The notes under the pieces are model-generated. The model searched no databases, was not told the DNA's origin, and saw only the letters and a list, made by a program, of their open reading frames with translations. The translations under genes were made by a program, and so were the position numbers. A stretch of DNA of 64,000 nt from Flavobacterium sp. LHD-85 (lineage in GTDB: Bacteria; Bacteroidota; Bacteroidia; Flavobacteriales; Flavobacteriaceae), in contig NZ_JAVFVR010000006.1 of assembly GCF_030929595.1 (NCBI RefSeq), positions 124,001-188,000 of the forward strand, written 5' to 3'. Within the stretch, counting starts at the first letter, position 1. Each line of letters starts with the position of its first letter. Below are positions 19,346 through 28,686 of the stretch, in pieces.

Positions 19346-20857
19346 ATGCGTCAATACTTTTCAATCTTCGTTCTGGGTTTAATTTTAGCGTTCAGCTCTT
19401 GCCGAACTGATTTTGATACTGTTGCCAGTTCTGGAGATTTAAAGTTTTCAAAAGACACGGTTTATTTGGATACTGTTTTTAAAAACATAGGCTCAAGCAC
19501 TTATCAATTGAAAGTTTATAACCGAAGTAAAAATGATATTTCGATTCCGACTGTGCAATTTAAAAAAGGCTTAAATTCCAAATACAGAATGACAGTTGAT
19601 GGAATGAGTGGCAACAATGGAAAGATTTTTAAAGATGTTACGCTTTTAGCAAAAGACAGTTTATACATTTTTATAGAAACTACAGCAGATATTACAGATG
19701 CCAATCCAACAGATTTTTTATATACTGATGAAATTCAGTTCGACAGCGGTGCTAATTTGCAAGAGGTAGCTTTGGTAACCTTAATTCAAGATGCTGTATT
19801 TTTATATCCAAACCAAAATCCTGACGGAACCAAAGAAAAAATTAAAATTGACGGCAAAGAGGTTGACGGATTTTATTTGAGCGAAGATGATTCAACAAAC
19901 GGAAACGAACTTCTTTTTACAAATGACAAACCTTATGTAATTTATGGTTACGCAGGAGTTCCCGAAAACAAAACCGTAACTTTTGAAGCTGGCGCAAGAA
20001 TCCATTTTCACGCCAATTCTGGTTTATATGTCGGAAATAATGCTTCACTCCAAATCAATGGAACAACTTCAACAACAGACGAACTAGAAAACGAAGTTGT
20101 TTTTGAAGGTGATCGTTTAGAATCGCTTTATTCTGATATTCCTGGACAATGGAAATCGGTTATTTTTGAGAAAGGAAGCGCCAATCATTCCATTAATCAT
20201 TTAACTTTAAAAAATGCGATTATTGGTTTAGATTTTAGAAGCCCTTCTAATACCGTTGAAATTAAAAATTCGCAGATTTATAATTGTGTTGAGTACGGAA
20301 TTTTAGCTCAAAACACTCAAATTATTGGAGAAAATCTAGTGATTAATTATGCAGGACTATCGAGTTTGTCTTGTGTTTACGGCGGAAATTACAAGTTTAC
20401 ACATTGCACTTTCAATAATAATTGGTCAGGGTCATCTCAATTTGCTGTCAGTTTAAGCAATTCTTTAGCGGGAGCAACTCCAGAAACCAATCCGCTGACA
20501 CAGGCTACTTTTAACAACTGTATCATTTACGGTTCAAATACTAACGAATTTAATTTGAGCAAAAATGCTAATGCGCCATTTGTTTATCAGCTAAACAATT
20601 GTCTTTTAAAATTCAGCAGTTCAACAACAAATTCTGATTATCAATTCAAAACCGATACTGAACATTATAACAACATTATTCTGAATGAAAATCCGAAGTT
20701 TTATAACGTTTCGCAGAATAAATTTAATATCGATAAAACTTCTGCCGCTTTCGCGAAAGGGAATCAAGCGTATATAATTCCGACAGACATTTTAGGAATT
20801 ACAAGAACTTCTCCGCCAGATTTGGGTGCTTATCAAAGTCAAGATTTTCCGAAATAG
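19346..20857 (+). CDS. Lipoprotein with right-handed beta-helix-like region
   Basis: A 503-residue surface or periplasmic lipoprotein. Residues 1-19 are an SPII signal with lipobox FSSC. Residues about 20-170 are an Ig-like domain (KFSKDTVYLDTVFKNIGSSTYQLKVYNRS), and about 200-490 show short repeated turns (KNAIIGLDFRSPSNTVEIKNSQIYN, NNCIIYGSNTNEFNLSKN) typical of right-handed parallel beta-helix folds, ending GAYQSQ. Proteins of this form are common in Flavobacteriaceae; no ligand is known to me. Transcribed alone. Confidence 0.8.
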   Translation: MRQYFSIFVLGLILAFSSCRTDFDTVASSGDLKFSKDTVYLDTVFKNIGSSTYQLKVYNRSKNDISIPTVQFKKGLNSKYRMTVDGMSGNNGKIFKDVTLLAKDSLYIFIETTADITDANPTDFLYTDEIQFDSGANLQEVALVTLIQDAVFLYPNQNPDGTKEKIKIDGKEVDGFYLSEDDSTNGNELLFTNDKPYVIYGYAGVPENKTVTFEAGARIHFHANSGLYVGNNASLQINGTTSTTDELENEVVFEGDRLESLYSDIPGQWKSVIFEKGSANHSINHLTLKNAIIGLDFRSPSNTVEIKNSQIYNCVEYGILAQNTQIIGENLVINYAGLSSLSCVYGGNYKFTHCTFNNNWSGSSQFAVSLSNSLAGATPETNPLTQATFNNCIIYGSNTNEFNLSKNANAPFVYQLNNCLLKFSSSTTNSDYQFKTDTEHYNNIILNENPKFYNVSQNKFNIDKTSAAFAKGNQAYIIPTDILGITRTSPPDLGAYQSQDFPK

Positions 20858-20864
20858 TGGTTTT

Positions 20865-21047
20865 GCCACGAAGGCGCTAAGGCACAAAGGTTTCTTTTTA
20901 TACAAATTATATCGTAGAGACGCACTGCAGTGCGTCTACGCAACGAATATCCACAATACGTTAGACGCACTGCAGTGCGTCTCTACAGAATACTGGAACG
21001 AAAATCTAATCTGCCAAAATAACTTTGCGCCTTAGCGCCTTCGTGGC
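20865..21047. repeat. Nested palindromic repeat element (REP-like)
   Basis: Outer arms gccacgaaggcgctaaggc (20865-20883) and gccttagcgccttcgtggc (21029-21047) are inverted. Inside them sit two opposed copies (20914-20940 and 20960-20986) of a palindrome with core GACGCACTGCAGTGCGTC, the second being the reverse complement of the first. A short ORF spanning the element is not called as a gene. Confidence 0.85.
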
Positions 21048-21203
21048 AAATAAAAAAACATCGTAAGAAAATATATCCAAAATTAAACATCACTTAACGT
21101 ATTAGTTTCATAAAAGTAGTAGATTTGTTATAACACATTTTTAAAAACTTAATAATCAGGTTTTTAAAATAGTTTTCTCAACCAAATCTTAAAACTATTA
21201 ATT

Positions 21204-23048
21204 ATGAAAAAAAACTACTTTTTACTGTTATTGATGTTTACTGCAATTGGTTTTGCTCAAATTCCATCTGGTTATTACAGCACTGCAACTGGAACGGGCT
21301 ATACTTTAAAAACACAATTGTATAATATTATTAAAGGTCATACCGACAATGGATATGCTGGTTTGTACACTACCTACCAAACTTCAGACGTTGATAATTT
21401 CTACGAGAATGACGGAACTGTTTTAGATATGTATTCTGAAAATCCTTCTGGAACCGATCCGTACACTTACACAACAGGAACTACTCAAAGATGCGGCAGT
21501 TATTCTGTTGAAGGCGATTGCTACAATAGAGAACATATTATTCCGCAGTCGATTTTTAATGAGCAGTCGCCAATGGTTTCCGATGCGCATTTTATTACGC
21601 CAACTGATGGTAAAGTAAACGGAATACGTTCCAACTATCCTCACGGAAATGTAAATTCCGTAACATACACTTCTCAAAACGGCAGCAAATTAGGATCAAG
21701 CGCAGTTTCTGGATATTCAGGAACGGTTTTCGAGCCCATCAATGATTTTAAAGGCGATATTGCGAGAATGTATTTCTATTTTGCAACACGATACGAAAAC
21801 ACTATAGCAGGATATTCTTATGCTATGTTTAATGGTTCAAGCAACCAAGTTTTCACAACAGCTTTTTTGAATATGCTTTTGGCTTGGCACGCGCAAGATC
21901 CTGTAAGTGCAAGAGAAATTGCTAGAAACAATGCGATTTACACACGTCAGAATAATAGAAATCCATTTATCGATCATCCAGAATATGTGAATCAAATTTG
22001 GGGAGGAGCGCCTTCTGGAGACACTCAAGCACCGACTGCACCAACAAGTTTAGCTTCAACTTCAAAAACAGCAACTTCAATTTCACTTTCTTGGACAGCT
22101 TCTACAGATAATGTAGCGGTTACAGGATATGACATTTACGCAAATAGTATTCTAAAAACGACTGTTTCTGGTACAACTGCAACGATTACAGGTTTGACAG
22201 CTTCTACGGCTTATTCCATTTATGTAAAAGCAAAAGATGCAGCTGGAAATGCTTCTGCTTCAAGCAATACAATTTCAGTTACAACCAATAGCAGCGGAAC
22301 AGGAACTGCAACCGATCTTCTTTTCTCTGAATACATTGAAGGTTCAGGAAATAACAAAGCTTTAGAAATTGCAAACAATACTGGAGCTTCTGTTAATTTA
22401 TCGGCTTACACTATCAAAAAACAAACAAATGGTGCTGGCTCTTGGAGCACAGGCTTAGCATTAAGCGGAACTTTAGCAACAGGAAGCAAATTTGTAATTG
22501 TAAACAGTTCGATGTCATCAAGCTGTTTTTCTACAAGCTCGGCCAACATTTCGACCACAGCAACCGAACTGACTTTTAACGGAAATGATGCTGTAGGTTT
22601 ATTTAAAAATGGGGTTTTAATTGACATCATTGGAACTTTCAACGGCGGAACAGCCAATTTTGCCATCGATGTTACTTTAAGAAGAAAATCGACCGTGACA
22701 TCTCCAAGCACAACATTCAACTTAAGCGCACAATGGGATTCGTATTCCCAAGATACTTGCAACAACTTAGCTAGCAAAATGGTTCAGACTGCTGAAATCG
22801 AAGAAAAAGTTGCTACAGATGAAATTGCAATTTACCCAAATCCGTCTAATGGAAATTTCAATATTCAGCCAGGCAATGTAAATAATCCTTATTCAGTTGA
22901 AATTTTCTCATTTTCTGGACAGAAAGTTTTCGAACAGCAAAACACAACTTCTCCAGAAGTTTCTGTACATAATCTTCCAACGGGAATCTATATTATTAAA
23001 ATTATAAAAGGAGAAAAAACAGCTTTTAAAAAGGTTATTATTAATTAA
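21204..23048 (+). CDS. Secreted endonuclease I with FN3, lamin-tail and T9SS sorting domains
   Basis: A 614-residue extracellular nuclease. Signal peptide 1-18 (FAQ). Residues about 25-270 are an EndA/NucM-type endonuclease I with catalytic CYNREHIIPQS and DAHFITPTDGKVNGIRSNYPHGNV. Residues about 275-365 form a fibronectin type III domain (APTSLASTSKTATSISLSW), about 370-510 a lamin-tail-like domain (LLFSEYIEGSGNNKALEI), and about 545-614 a type A T9SS sorting domain (IYPNPSNGNFNI...LPTGIYIIKI). Expected to be secreted by the type IX system to digest external DNA or RNA. A strong terminator follows. Confidence 0.93.
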   Translation: MKKNYFLLLLMFTAIGFAQIPSGYYSTATGTGYTLKTQLYNIIKGHTDNGYAGLYTTYQTSDVDNFYENDGTVLDMYSENPSGTDPYTYTTGTTQRCGSYSVEGDCYNREHIIPQSIFNEQSPMVSDAHFITPTDGKVNGIRSNYPHGNVNSVTYTSQNGSKLGSSAVSGYSGTVFEPINDFKGDIARMYFYFATRYENTIAGYSYAMFNGSSNQVFTTAFLNMLLAWHAQDPVSAREIARNNAIYTRQNNRNPFIDHPEYVNQIWGGAPSGDTQAPTAPTSLASTSKTATSISLSWTASTDNVAVTGYDIYANSILKTTVSGTTATITGLTASTAYSIYVKAKDAAGNASASSNTISVTTNSSGTGTATDLLFSEYIEGSGNNKALEIANNTGASVNLSAYTIKKQTNGAGSWSTGLALSGTLATGSKFVIVNSSMSSSCFSTSSANISTTATELTFNGNDAVGLFKNGVLIDIIGTFNGGTANFAIDVTLRRKSTVTSPSTTFNLSAQWDSYSQDTCNNLASKMVQTAEIEEKVATDEIAIYPNPSNGNFNIQPGNVNNPYSVEIFSFSGQKVFEQQNTTSPEVSVHNLPTGIYIIKIIKGEKTAFKKVIIN

Positions 23049-23070
23049 AAATTAGATTTTCATCAACCAA

Positions 23071-23096
23071 AAAAGCGGCAATTTGCCGCTTTTTTC
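23071..23096 (+). terminator. Terminator after endonuclease gene
   Basis: Stem AGCGGCAA/TTGCCGCT, followed by six T; the left side is also A-rich. Confidence 0.88.
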
Positions 23097-23434
23097 ATTA
23101 TCTGTGAAAGATTTTTCTTTAGAAACGTATTTTTTATCACTTTCTGCGTTTCGTAAATTTTGCAAATCCGCCCATGTATAAACGCCAAAATTGTGTCATT
23201 TCAATTTTGACATTTTCCTTTCTAAAAGTTTAATATTACAGAACATATCAAAAAAGAAATTTTACTAAAACATTAAATTTCACAAAAGACCGAAACCTCT
23301 TGATATTGCGTCTTTTTGGTAGAAAAAATGCAAGAAAAAAGCAATTTCATTTTTTTTGAAAAGAGATCGTTTTCAAATTTGCGCTTACTATTTATTTACA
23401 TTAAATTTGCAGCTCAATACAACAAACTACACAA
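23097..23434 (+). promoter_or_regulatory. purL upstream region with promoter
   Basis: A 338-bp gap without a gene. Near its end TTG (inside aaatttgcgc), a 20-bp spacer and the exact -7 box TAAATTTG at 23402-23409 form a consensus Bacteroidota promoter 26 bp before the purL start. I see no riboswitch I can name in the rest. Confidence 0.65.
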
Positions 23435-26400
23435 ATGATCCATTTCTTTGAAAACCAAAGCAAAACTGTTTTTGCCGTACAAACGCAAAACGAAATTTCA
23501 GCTCAAGACATTTCAAAATTAAACTGGCTTTTTGCCGACGCAAGTAAGATCGAAAAATCTGCATTGACAGGTTTCTTTGTTGGTCCTCGCGCTACTATGA
23601 TTACACCTTGGAGTACAAATGCTGTAGAAATTACTCAAAATATGGGTATTTCTGGTATTATCAGAATTGAAGAATTTCATCCTGCAACGGAAGATTTTAC
23701 TGATTTTGACCCAATGCTTTCTCAAAAATTCAACGAATTAGATCAAGAAATCTTCACTATCAACATTCAGCCAGAACCAATTCTGGAAATTGATGATATT
23801 GCTGCTTATAACAAAGTAGAAGGTTTAGCTTTAAGCGAAGAAGAAGTTGAATACTTAAACAATCTTTCGACTAAACTTGGAAGAAAATTAACGGATTCTG
23901 AAATTTTTGCTTTCTCTCAAGCAAACTCAGAACACTGCCGTCACAAAATTTTCAATGGAACATTTGTGATTGATGGTGAAGAAAAAGAAACTTCTCTTTT
24001 TAAATTAATCAAAAAAACATCTCAGGAAAATCCTAACGATATTGTTTCTGCTTACAAAGACAACGTAGCTTTTGTAAAAGGACCAAAAGTGCAGCAGTTT
24101 GCACCAAAATCAGCAGACAAACCTGATTTTTACGAAATAAAAGAATTTGATTCTGTAATCTCATTAAAAGCAGAAACACACAATTTCCCAACAACTGTTG
24201 AGCCTTTCAACGGAGCTGCAACAGGTTCTGGAGGAGAAATTCGTGACCGTTTAGCTGGAGGGCAAGGATCATTGCCATTAGCAGGAACTGCGGTTTACAT
24301 GACTTCATATTCTCGTTTGAAATCCTTCGACTCCGCTCTGGATGACAGAAAATGGGAAAATGCTGTTGAAGAAAGAAAATGGTTGTACCAAACTCCAATG
24401 GATATCTTGATCAAAGCTTCAAATGGAGCTTCTGATTTCGGAAATAAATTTGGTCAGCCGCTTATTACAGGATCTGTTTTAACTTTCGAACATTCAGAAA
24501 ACGACCGTAAAATTGGTTACGATAAAGTAATCATGCAAGCGGGTGGAATTGGTTACGGAAAACTGGATCAATCAATTAAAAAGAAACCACAAGAAGGCGA
24601 TAAAATCGTAATTCTTGGTGGAGAAAATTATAGAATCGGAATGGGTGGTGCTGCGGTTTCTTCTGCAGATACTGGCGCTTTCGGTTCAGGAATCGAATTA
24701 AATGCGATTCAGCGTTCCAATCCAGAAATGCAAAAACGTGCTGCTAACGCGATTCGTGGTTTAGTAGAAAGCGACAATAATCCAATTGTTTCTATTCACG
24801 ATCACGGAGCTGGAGGACACTTAAACTGTCTTTCAGAATTGGTTGAAGAAACTGGAGGTTTAATCGATTTAGACAAATTACCAGTTGGAGACCCTACTCT
24901 TTCTGCAAAAGAAATTATCGGTAACGAATCTCAGGAAAGAATGGGATTGGTTATTGGTCAAAAAGATATTGATACCTTACAAAGAATCGCCGATAGAGAG
25001 CGTTCGCCAATGTATCAAGTTGGAGATGTAACTGGAGATCACCGTTTTACATTCGAATCAAAATCAAATGGCTCAAAACCGATGGATTATGCTTTAGAAG
25101 ATTTCTTCGGAAGTTCTCCAAAAACGGTTATGACAGATAAAACGGTTGACAGAAAATATGCTGATGTTGGGTACAACGTTGCAGATTTCGAAACCTACTT
25201 AAAAGACGTTTTACGTTTAGAGGCTGTTGCTTCAAAAGACTGGTTGACGAATAAAGTTGACCGATGTGTTGGAGGAAAAGTAGCTAAACAACAAAATGCT
25301 GGACCTTTACAATTGCCTTTGAATAATGTTGGGGTTATGGCTCTGGATTATTTAGGTAAAGAAGGTATTGCAACTTCTATTGGACACGCTCCTATCGCAG
25401 CTTTGATTGATCCAGTTGCAGGATCTAGAAATGCTATTGCAGAATCATTATCAAACATTATCTGGGCTCCAATTAAAGATCAGTTAAAAGGAATTTCATT
25501 ATCTGCAAACTGGATGTGGGCTTGTAAAAACGAAGGTGAAGACGCTCGTTTATACGCTGCTGTTGAAGGCTGTTCAGAATTTGCAATTGAATTGGGAATC
25601 AATATTCCGACAGGAAAAGATTCACTTTCAATGAAGCAAAAATATCCAAATGATGAAGTAATTGCTCCAGGAACGGTTATTATTTCGGCAGCTGGAAACT
25701 GTACAGATATTAGAAAAGTGGTTGAGCCTGTTTTACAGAAAAACGGAGATTCTATTTACTATATCAATTTGTCTCAAGATGATTTCAAATTGGGAGGTTC
25801 ATCTTTTGCACAAATCAGAAATACAATCGGAAACGAAACTTCTACTATTAAAGATGCTTCTTTCTTCAAAAATGCATTTAATACCATTCAAGATTTAATC
25901 GGCGAAAACCAAATTTTAGCAGGTCACGATATCGGAAGCGGTGGTTTAATCACTACTTTATTAGAATTGTGTTTTGCAGATGTTAATCTTGGAGCTAAAA
26001 TTGATTTCAGCGCTTTCGCAGAAAAAGACTTGTTGAAAATCCTTTTCGCTGAAAACATCGGAATTGTTTTCCAAGCAAAATCTGACGCAGCTGTTGAAGC
26101 TAAATTAAATGCAAACAAAATCGAATTCTTCAAAATTGGTTCTGTAACTTCTACAGCTACTTTGGAAGTTGGAAATTGGAAATTAGATATTCCAACTTAC
26201 AGAGATACTTGGTTTGAAACTTCTTATTTATTAGATCAAAAACAATCTAAAAACGGAAGAGCTCAAGCACGTTTTGAAAACTATAAAAATCAAGTTTTAA
26301 ATTATACTTTCCCAACACACTTTACAGGAAAAAAACCAGAAATTGACAATTCTAAACCAAGACCAAAAGCGGCTATTATTCGTGAAAAAGGAAGTAATTC

Positions 26401-27109
26401 TGAGCGTGAAATGGCAAACGCAATGTACTTAGCAGGTTTTGACGTAAAAGACGTTCACATGACGGATTTAATTTCTGGTCGTGAAACGCTTGAAGATATT
26501 CAGTTTATTGGTGCAGTTGGTGGATTCTCTAATTCTGACGTTTTAGGTTCTGCTAAAGGTTGGGCTGGAGCTTTCAAATACAACGAAAAAGCAAATACAG
26601 CATTGAAAAACTTCTTTAAAAGAGAAGATACTTTATCTGTTGGAATTTGCAACGGTTGCCAATTGTTTATGGAATTAGAAGTTATTAATCCAGAGCACGA
26701 AGTTCATGGAAAAATGCACCATAACGAAAGTAACAAACACGAAAGCATCTTTACTTCTGTAAAAGTTCAGGAAAACAATTCGGTTATGTTATCTACTTTG
26801 GCAGGAAGCACTTTAGGAGTTTGGGTTTCTCATGGAGAAGGTAAATTCAAATTGCCTTATGCAGAAGACCAATACAATATTGTATCTAAATATGCTTACG
26901 AAGGTTATCCTGCAAATCCAAACGGTTCTGATTACAACACAGCAATGATGTGTGACAAAACGGGAAGACATTTGGTTATGATGCCTCACATTGAGCGTTC
27001 GACTTTCCAATGGAACTGGGCTCATTATCCAAAAGACAGAAATGACGAGGTTTCGCCTTGGCATGAAGCTTTTGTTAATGCAAGAAAATGGATTGAGAAT
27101 AATAAATAA
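23435..27109 (+). CDS. purL: Phosphoribosylformylglycinamidine synthase (fused PurL-PurQ)
   Basis: A 1224-residue single-chain FGAM synthase of purine synthesis. The N-terminal PurS-like part covers about 1-140; then the FGAM synthetase domains with [46 protein letters not shown] and [23 protein letters not shown]; the C-terminal glutaminase has [15 protein letters not shown] (catalytic Cys) and MMPHIERS (His) near the end. It is the large fused form, of usual length. The lipoprotein gene begins 11 bp after the stop. Confidence 0.97.
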   Translation: MIHFFENQSKTVFAVQTQNEISAQDISKLNWLFADASKIEKSALTGFFVGPRATMITPWSTNAVEITQNMGISGIIRIEEFHPATEDFTDFDPMLSQKFNELDQEIFTINIQPEPILEIDDIAAYNKVEGLALSEEEVEYLNNLSTKLGRKLTDSEIFAFSQANSEHCRHKIFNGTFVIDGEEKETSLFKLIKKTSQENPNDIVSAYKDNVAFVKGPKVQQFAPKSADKPDFYEIKEFDSVISLKAETHNFPTTVEPFNGAATGSGGEIRDRLAGGQGSLPLAGTAVYMTSYSRLKSFDSALDDRKWENAVEERKWLYQTPMDILIKASNGASDFGNKFGQPLITGSVLTFEHSENDRKIGYDKVIMQAGGIGYGKLDQSIKKKPQEGDKIVILGGENYRIGMGGAAVSSADTGAFGSGIELNAIQRSNPEMQKRAANAIRGLVESDNNPIVSIHDHGAGGHLNCLSELVEETGGLIDLDKLPVGDPTLSAKEIIGNESQERMGLVIGQKDIDTLQRIADRERSPMYQVGDVTGDHRFTFESKSNGSKPMDYALEDFFGSSPKTVMTDKTVDRKYADVGYNVADFETYLKDVLRLEAVASKDWLTNKVDRCVGGKVAKQQNAGPLQLPLNNVGVMALDYLGKEGIATSIGHAPIAALIDPVAGSRNAIAESLSNIIWAPIKDQLKGISLSANWMWACKNEGEDARLYAAVEGCSEFAIELGINIPTGKDSLSMKQKYPNDEVIAPGTVIISAAGNCTDIRKVVEPVLQKNGDSIYYINLSQDDFKLGGSSFAQIRNTIGNETSTIKDASFFKNAFNTIQDLIGENQILAGHDIGSGGLITTLLELCFADVNLGAKIDFSAFAEKDLLKILFAENIGIVFQAKSDAAVEAKLNANKIEFFKIGSVTSTATLEVGNWKLDIPTYRDTWFETSYLLDQKQSKNGRAQARFENYKNQVLNYTFPTHFTGKKPEIDNSKPRPKAAIIREKGSNSEREMANAMYLAGFDVKDVHMTDLISGRETLEDIQFIGAVGGFSNSDVLGSAKGWAGAFKYNEKANTALKNFFKREDTLSVGICNGCQLFMELEVINPEHEVHGKMHHNESNKHESIFTSVKVQENNSVMLSTLAGSTLGVWVSHGEGKFKLPYAEDQYNIVSKYAYEGYPANPNGSDYNTAMMCDKTGRHLVMMPHIERSTFQWNWAHYPKDRNDEVSPWHEAFVNARKWIENNK

Positions 27110-27120
27110 TCAAACAAAAA

Positions 27121-28089
27121 ATGAACAAACTACCATTATTGCTTATAATCTTAATGTCGTTATTTTTATTTTCTTGTGAAAGCAACGACAAAACACCAGA
27201 AATTGAAAAAATTAATGACGATTACAAACTTCTTTCAGTTACTTCTGAAGGAAAAATTTTTGAAATAGGCAATAACAGTGGAAAAACAATTAATATTGGA
27301 CAAATCAAAAATTCAGCAAATTTGATTATGCTTCCAACTATTTGTAATGTAGGTTCAAAAATCTATGCATTTGAAGCCACGTATCTCCCTAAGCCAAATA
27401 TTTTAATTATTTATGATAAATTAACTGGAACAACTACAACGAAACAGATTGTTTTTCCAGCATCTCTTAGAGAAACCATGTATGATCCTTTAATCTCAAA
27501 TTTAGAGTATAATGGTTCTGAACTTGTTGCGATAGTTAGTGAAACTAACGCTAATGAATATCAACCAAATAAAATTATATCGATAAACATTGAAAATTAT
27601 CAAACAACTGATTTAGGCATTAGTTTTACTCAGAGTTCACTAACTAGCACAGAACTTATCAATAATAAATTATATATTTCAACTAGAGTTGATGGGCTTT
27701 TAGAAATAGATCTTATTCACAAAACAATCAAAGAGTTACAAGCAAACGGTTCTAAAATAAGTGCAACAAGATTGGCTAAAATTAACAATACAAAACTAGG
27801 TCTAATGCAGCTAGGAGTACCAAAAGTCGTAAATGGAGTAAAACCTTTTGAATTTAGTCTAAGCAACAATTTATTATCTGATAAATCTTCAGACAATATA
27901 TATACATTAGGAAATACTACAGGAGGAACAATATCCTACAATAATGAGTATCTCGATTTAGTGTATCGTATGGCAGACTCAAAATTTGGAATTTTAAAAA
28001 TTAATTACGAAAATAATTCAACAAAATTTGTAGACCTTGATAGAACTATTTTAGGAGGAAATGCAATAATTGTAGATGTTATTAAATAA
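27121..28089 (+). CDS. Hypothetical lipoprotein, possibly beta-propeller
   Basis: A 322-residue protein with SPII signal peptide and lipobox LFSC (Cys19). The body has repeated blocks of the kind ...KIYAFEATYLPKPNILIIYDKLTG..., ...NKLYISTRVDGLLEIDLIHKTIKELQ..., ...LDLVYRMADSKFGILKINY..., which look like blades of a WD40- or NHL-like propeller, but I recognise no named family. It may be cotranscribed with purL (11-bp gap), although no functional link is obvious. Two hairpins follow. Confidence 0.75.
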   Translation: MNKLPLLLIILMSLFLFSCESNDKTPEIEKINDDYKLLSVTSEGKIFEIGNNSGKTINIGQIKNSANLIMLPTICNVGSKIYAFEATYLPKPNILIIYDKLTGTTTTKQIVFPASLRETMYDPLISNLEYNGSELVAIVSETNANEYQPNKIISINIENYQTTDLGISFTQSSLTSTELINNKLYISTRVDGLLEIDLIHKTIKELQANGSKISATRLAKINNTKLGLMQLGVPKVVNGVKPFEFSLSNNLLSDKSSDNIYTLGNTTGGTISYNNEYLDLVYRMADSKFGILKINYENNSTKFVDLDRTILGGNAIIVDVIK

Positions 28090-28158
28090 AAAAGCGCTCG
28101 ATAATTCGAGCGAATTATAAAAAAATGCCCCGACGCTATCCTTGTCGGGGCATTTTTT
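28090..28158. terminator. Two convergent terminator hairpins
   Basis: First a small stem CGCTCG/CGAGCG just after the lipoprotein stop, then a strong stem ATGCCCCGAC/GTCGGGGCAT with A-runs on the left and T-runs on the right, usable from both directions. It serves both the plus-strand lipoprotein gene and the minus-strand small gene that ends at 28159. Confidence 0.88.
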
Positions 28159-28443
28159 TTAATTTCTAAAGGTTGAAACAATTCCAGTTACAACATTTGA
28201 AGCACCAAAAGCAAACAGCCCAGAGGCAACTGCATTTTGACCTGCAAAAAATTGATTTTCCAAAATAGCATTACTAAAGAATAATCCGCCTGCAGCTCCA
28301 GCTACAAGACCAATTCCGATTAATGCAATTGTCCACCATGGTTCTGGATCTGGCGGTGGTGGCGGGTTTTTCCAAAAACGTTTCCACCAACCTGGATATT
28401 TGGTTCCGCACCATCCCATCGCTAAAAATAAAGCAGTTTCCAT
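28159..28443 (-). CDS. Small Trp-rich membrane protein of unknown function
   Basis: A 94-residue protein. The first 25 residues hold GWCGTKYPGWWKRFWK, followed by a proline run (NPPPPPDPEPWW) and one or two hydrophobic segments (TIALIGIGLVAGAAGGLFF; AVASGLFAFGASNVVTGI). It ends in the shared bidirectional terminator, which supports a real gene. No family recognised; similar short proteins with a Pro-rich hinge and glycine-zipper-like helices occur in Bacteroidota. A leader-peptide or bacteriocin-like role cannot be judged. Confidence 0.7.
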   Translation of the reverse strand: METALFLAMGWCGTKYPGWWKRFWKNPPPPPDPEPWWTIALIGIGLVAGAAGGLFFSNAILENQFFAGQNAVASGLFAFGASNVVTGIVSTFRN

Positions 28444-28686
28444 AATTTTAAAGATTTAAATTGTGCCTACTCTTCTGCTTTTCGGCTTTCGCATTACAGA
28501 GGTAAAATTATCGGTCGTCTCAATCAAATCTATTCTGCTTTTACCCGTTTTTTAAAGGGGAAAAACACCTTTTTTTCTTCGTTCTAATTCCCTTTCTTAA
28601 ACTAATTAATTTACCCTAAGTTTAATTTAATACTATCTTAAGGCGCTTTATTATTCATTCTTTGATTGGATAAATAACTTTGCCAC

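Noticed and set aside
20826..21035. 69-codon ORF overlapping the end of the beta-helix lipoprotein gene
   Set aside because: It spans the nested palindromic repeat and mirrors its symmetry; no coding signal.
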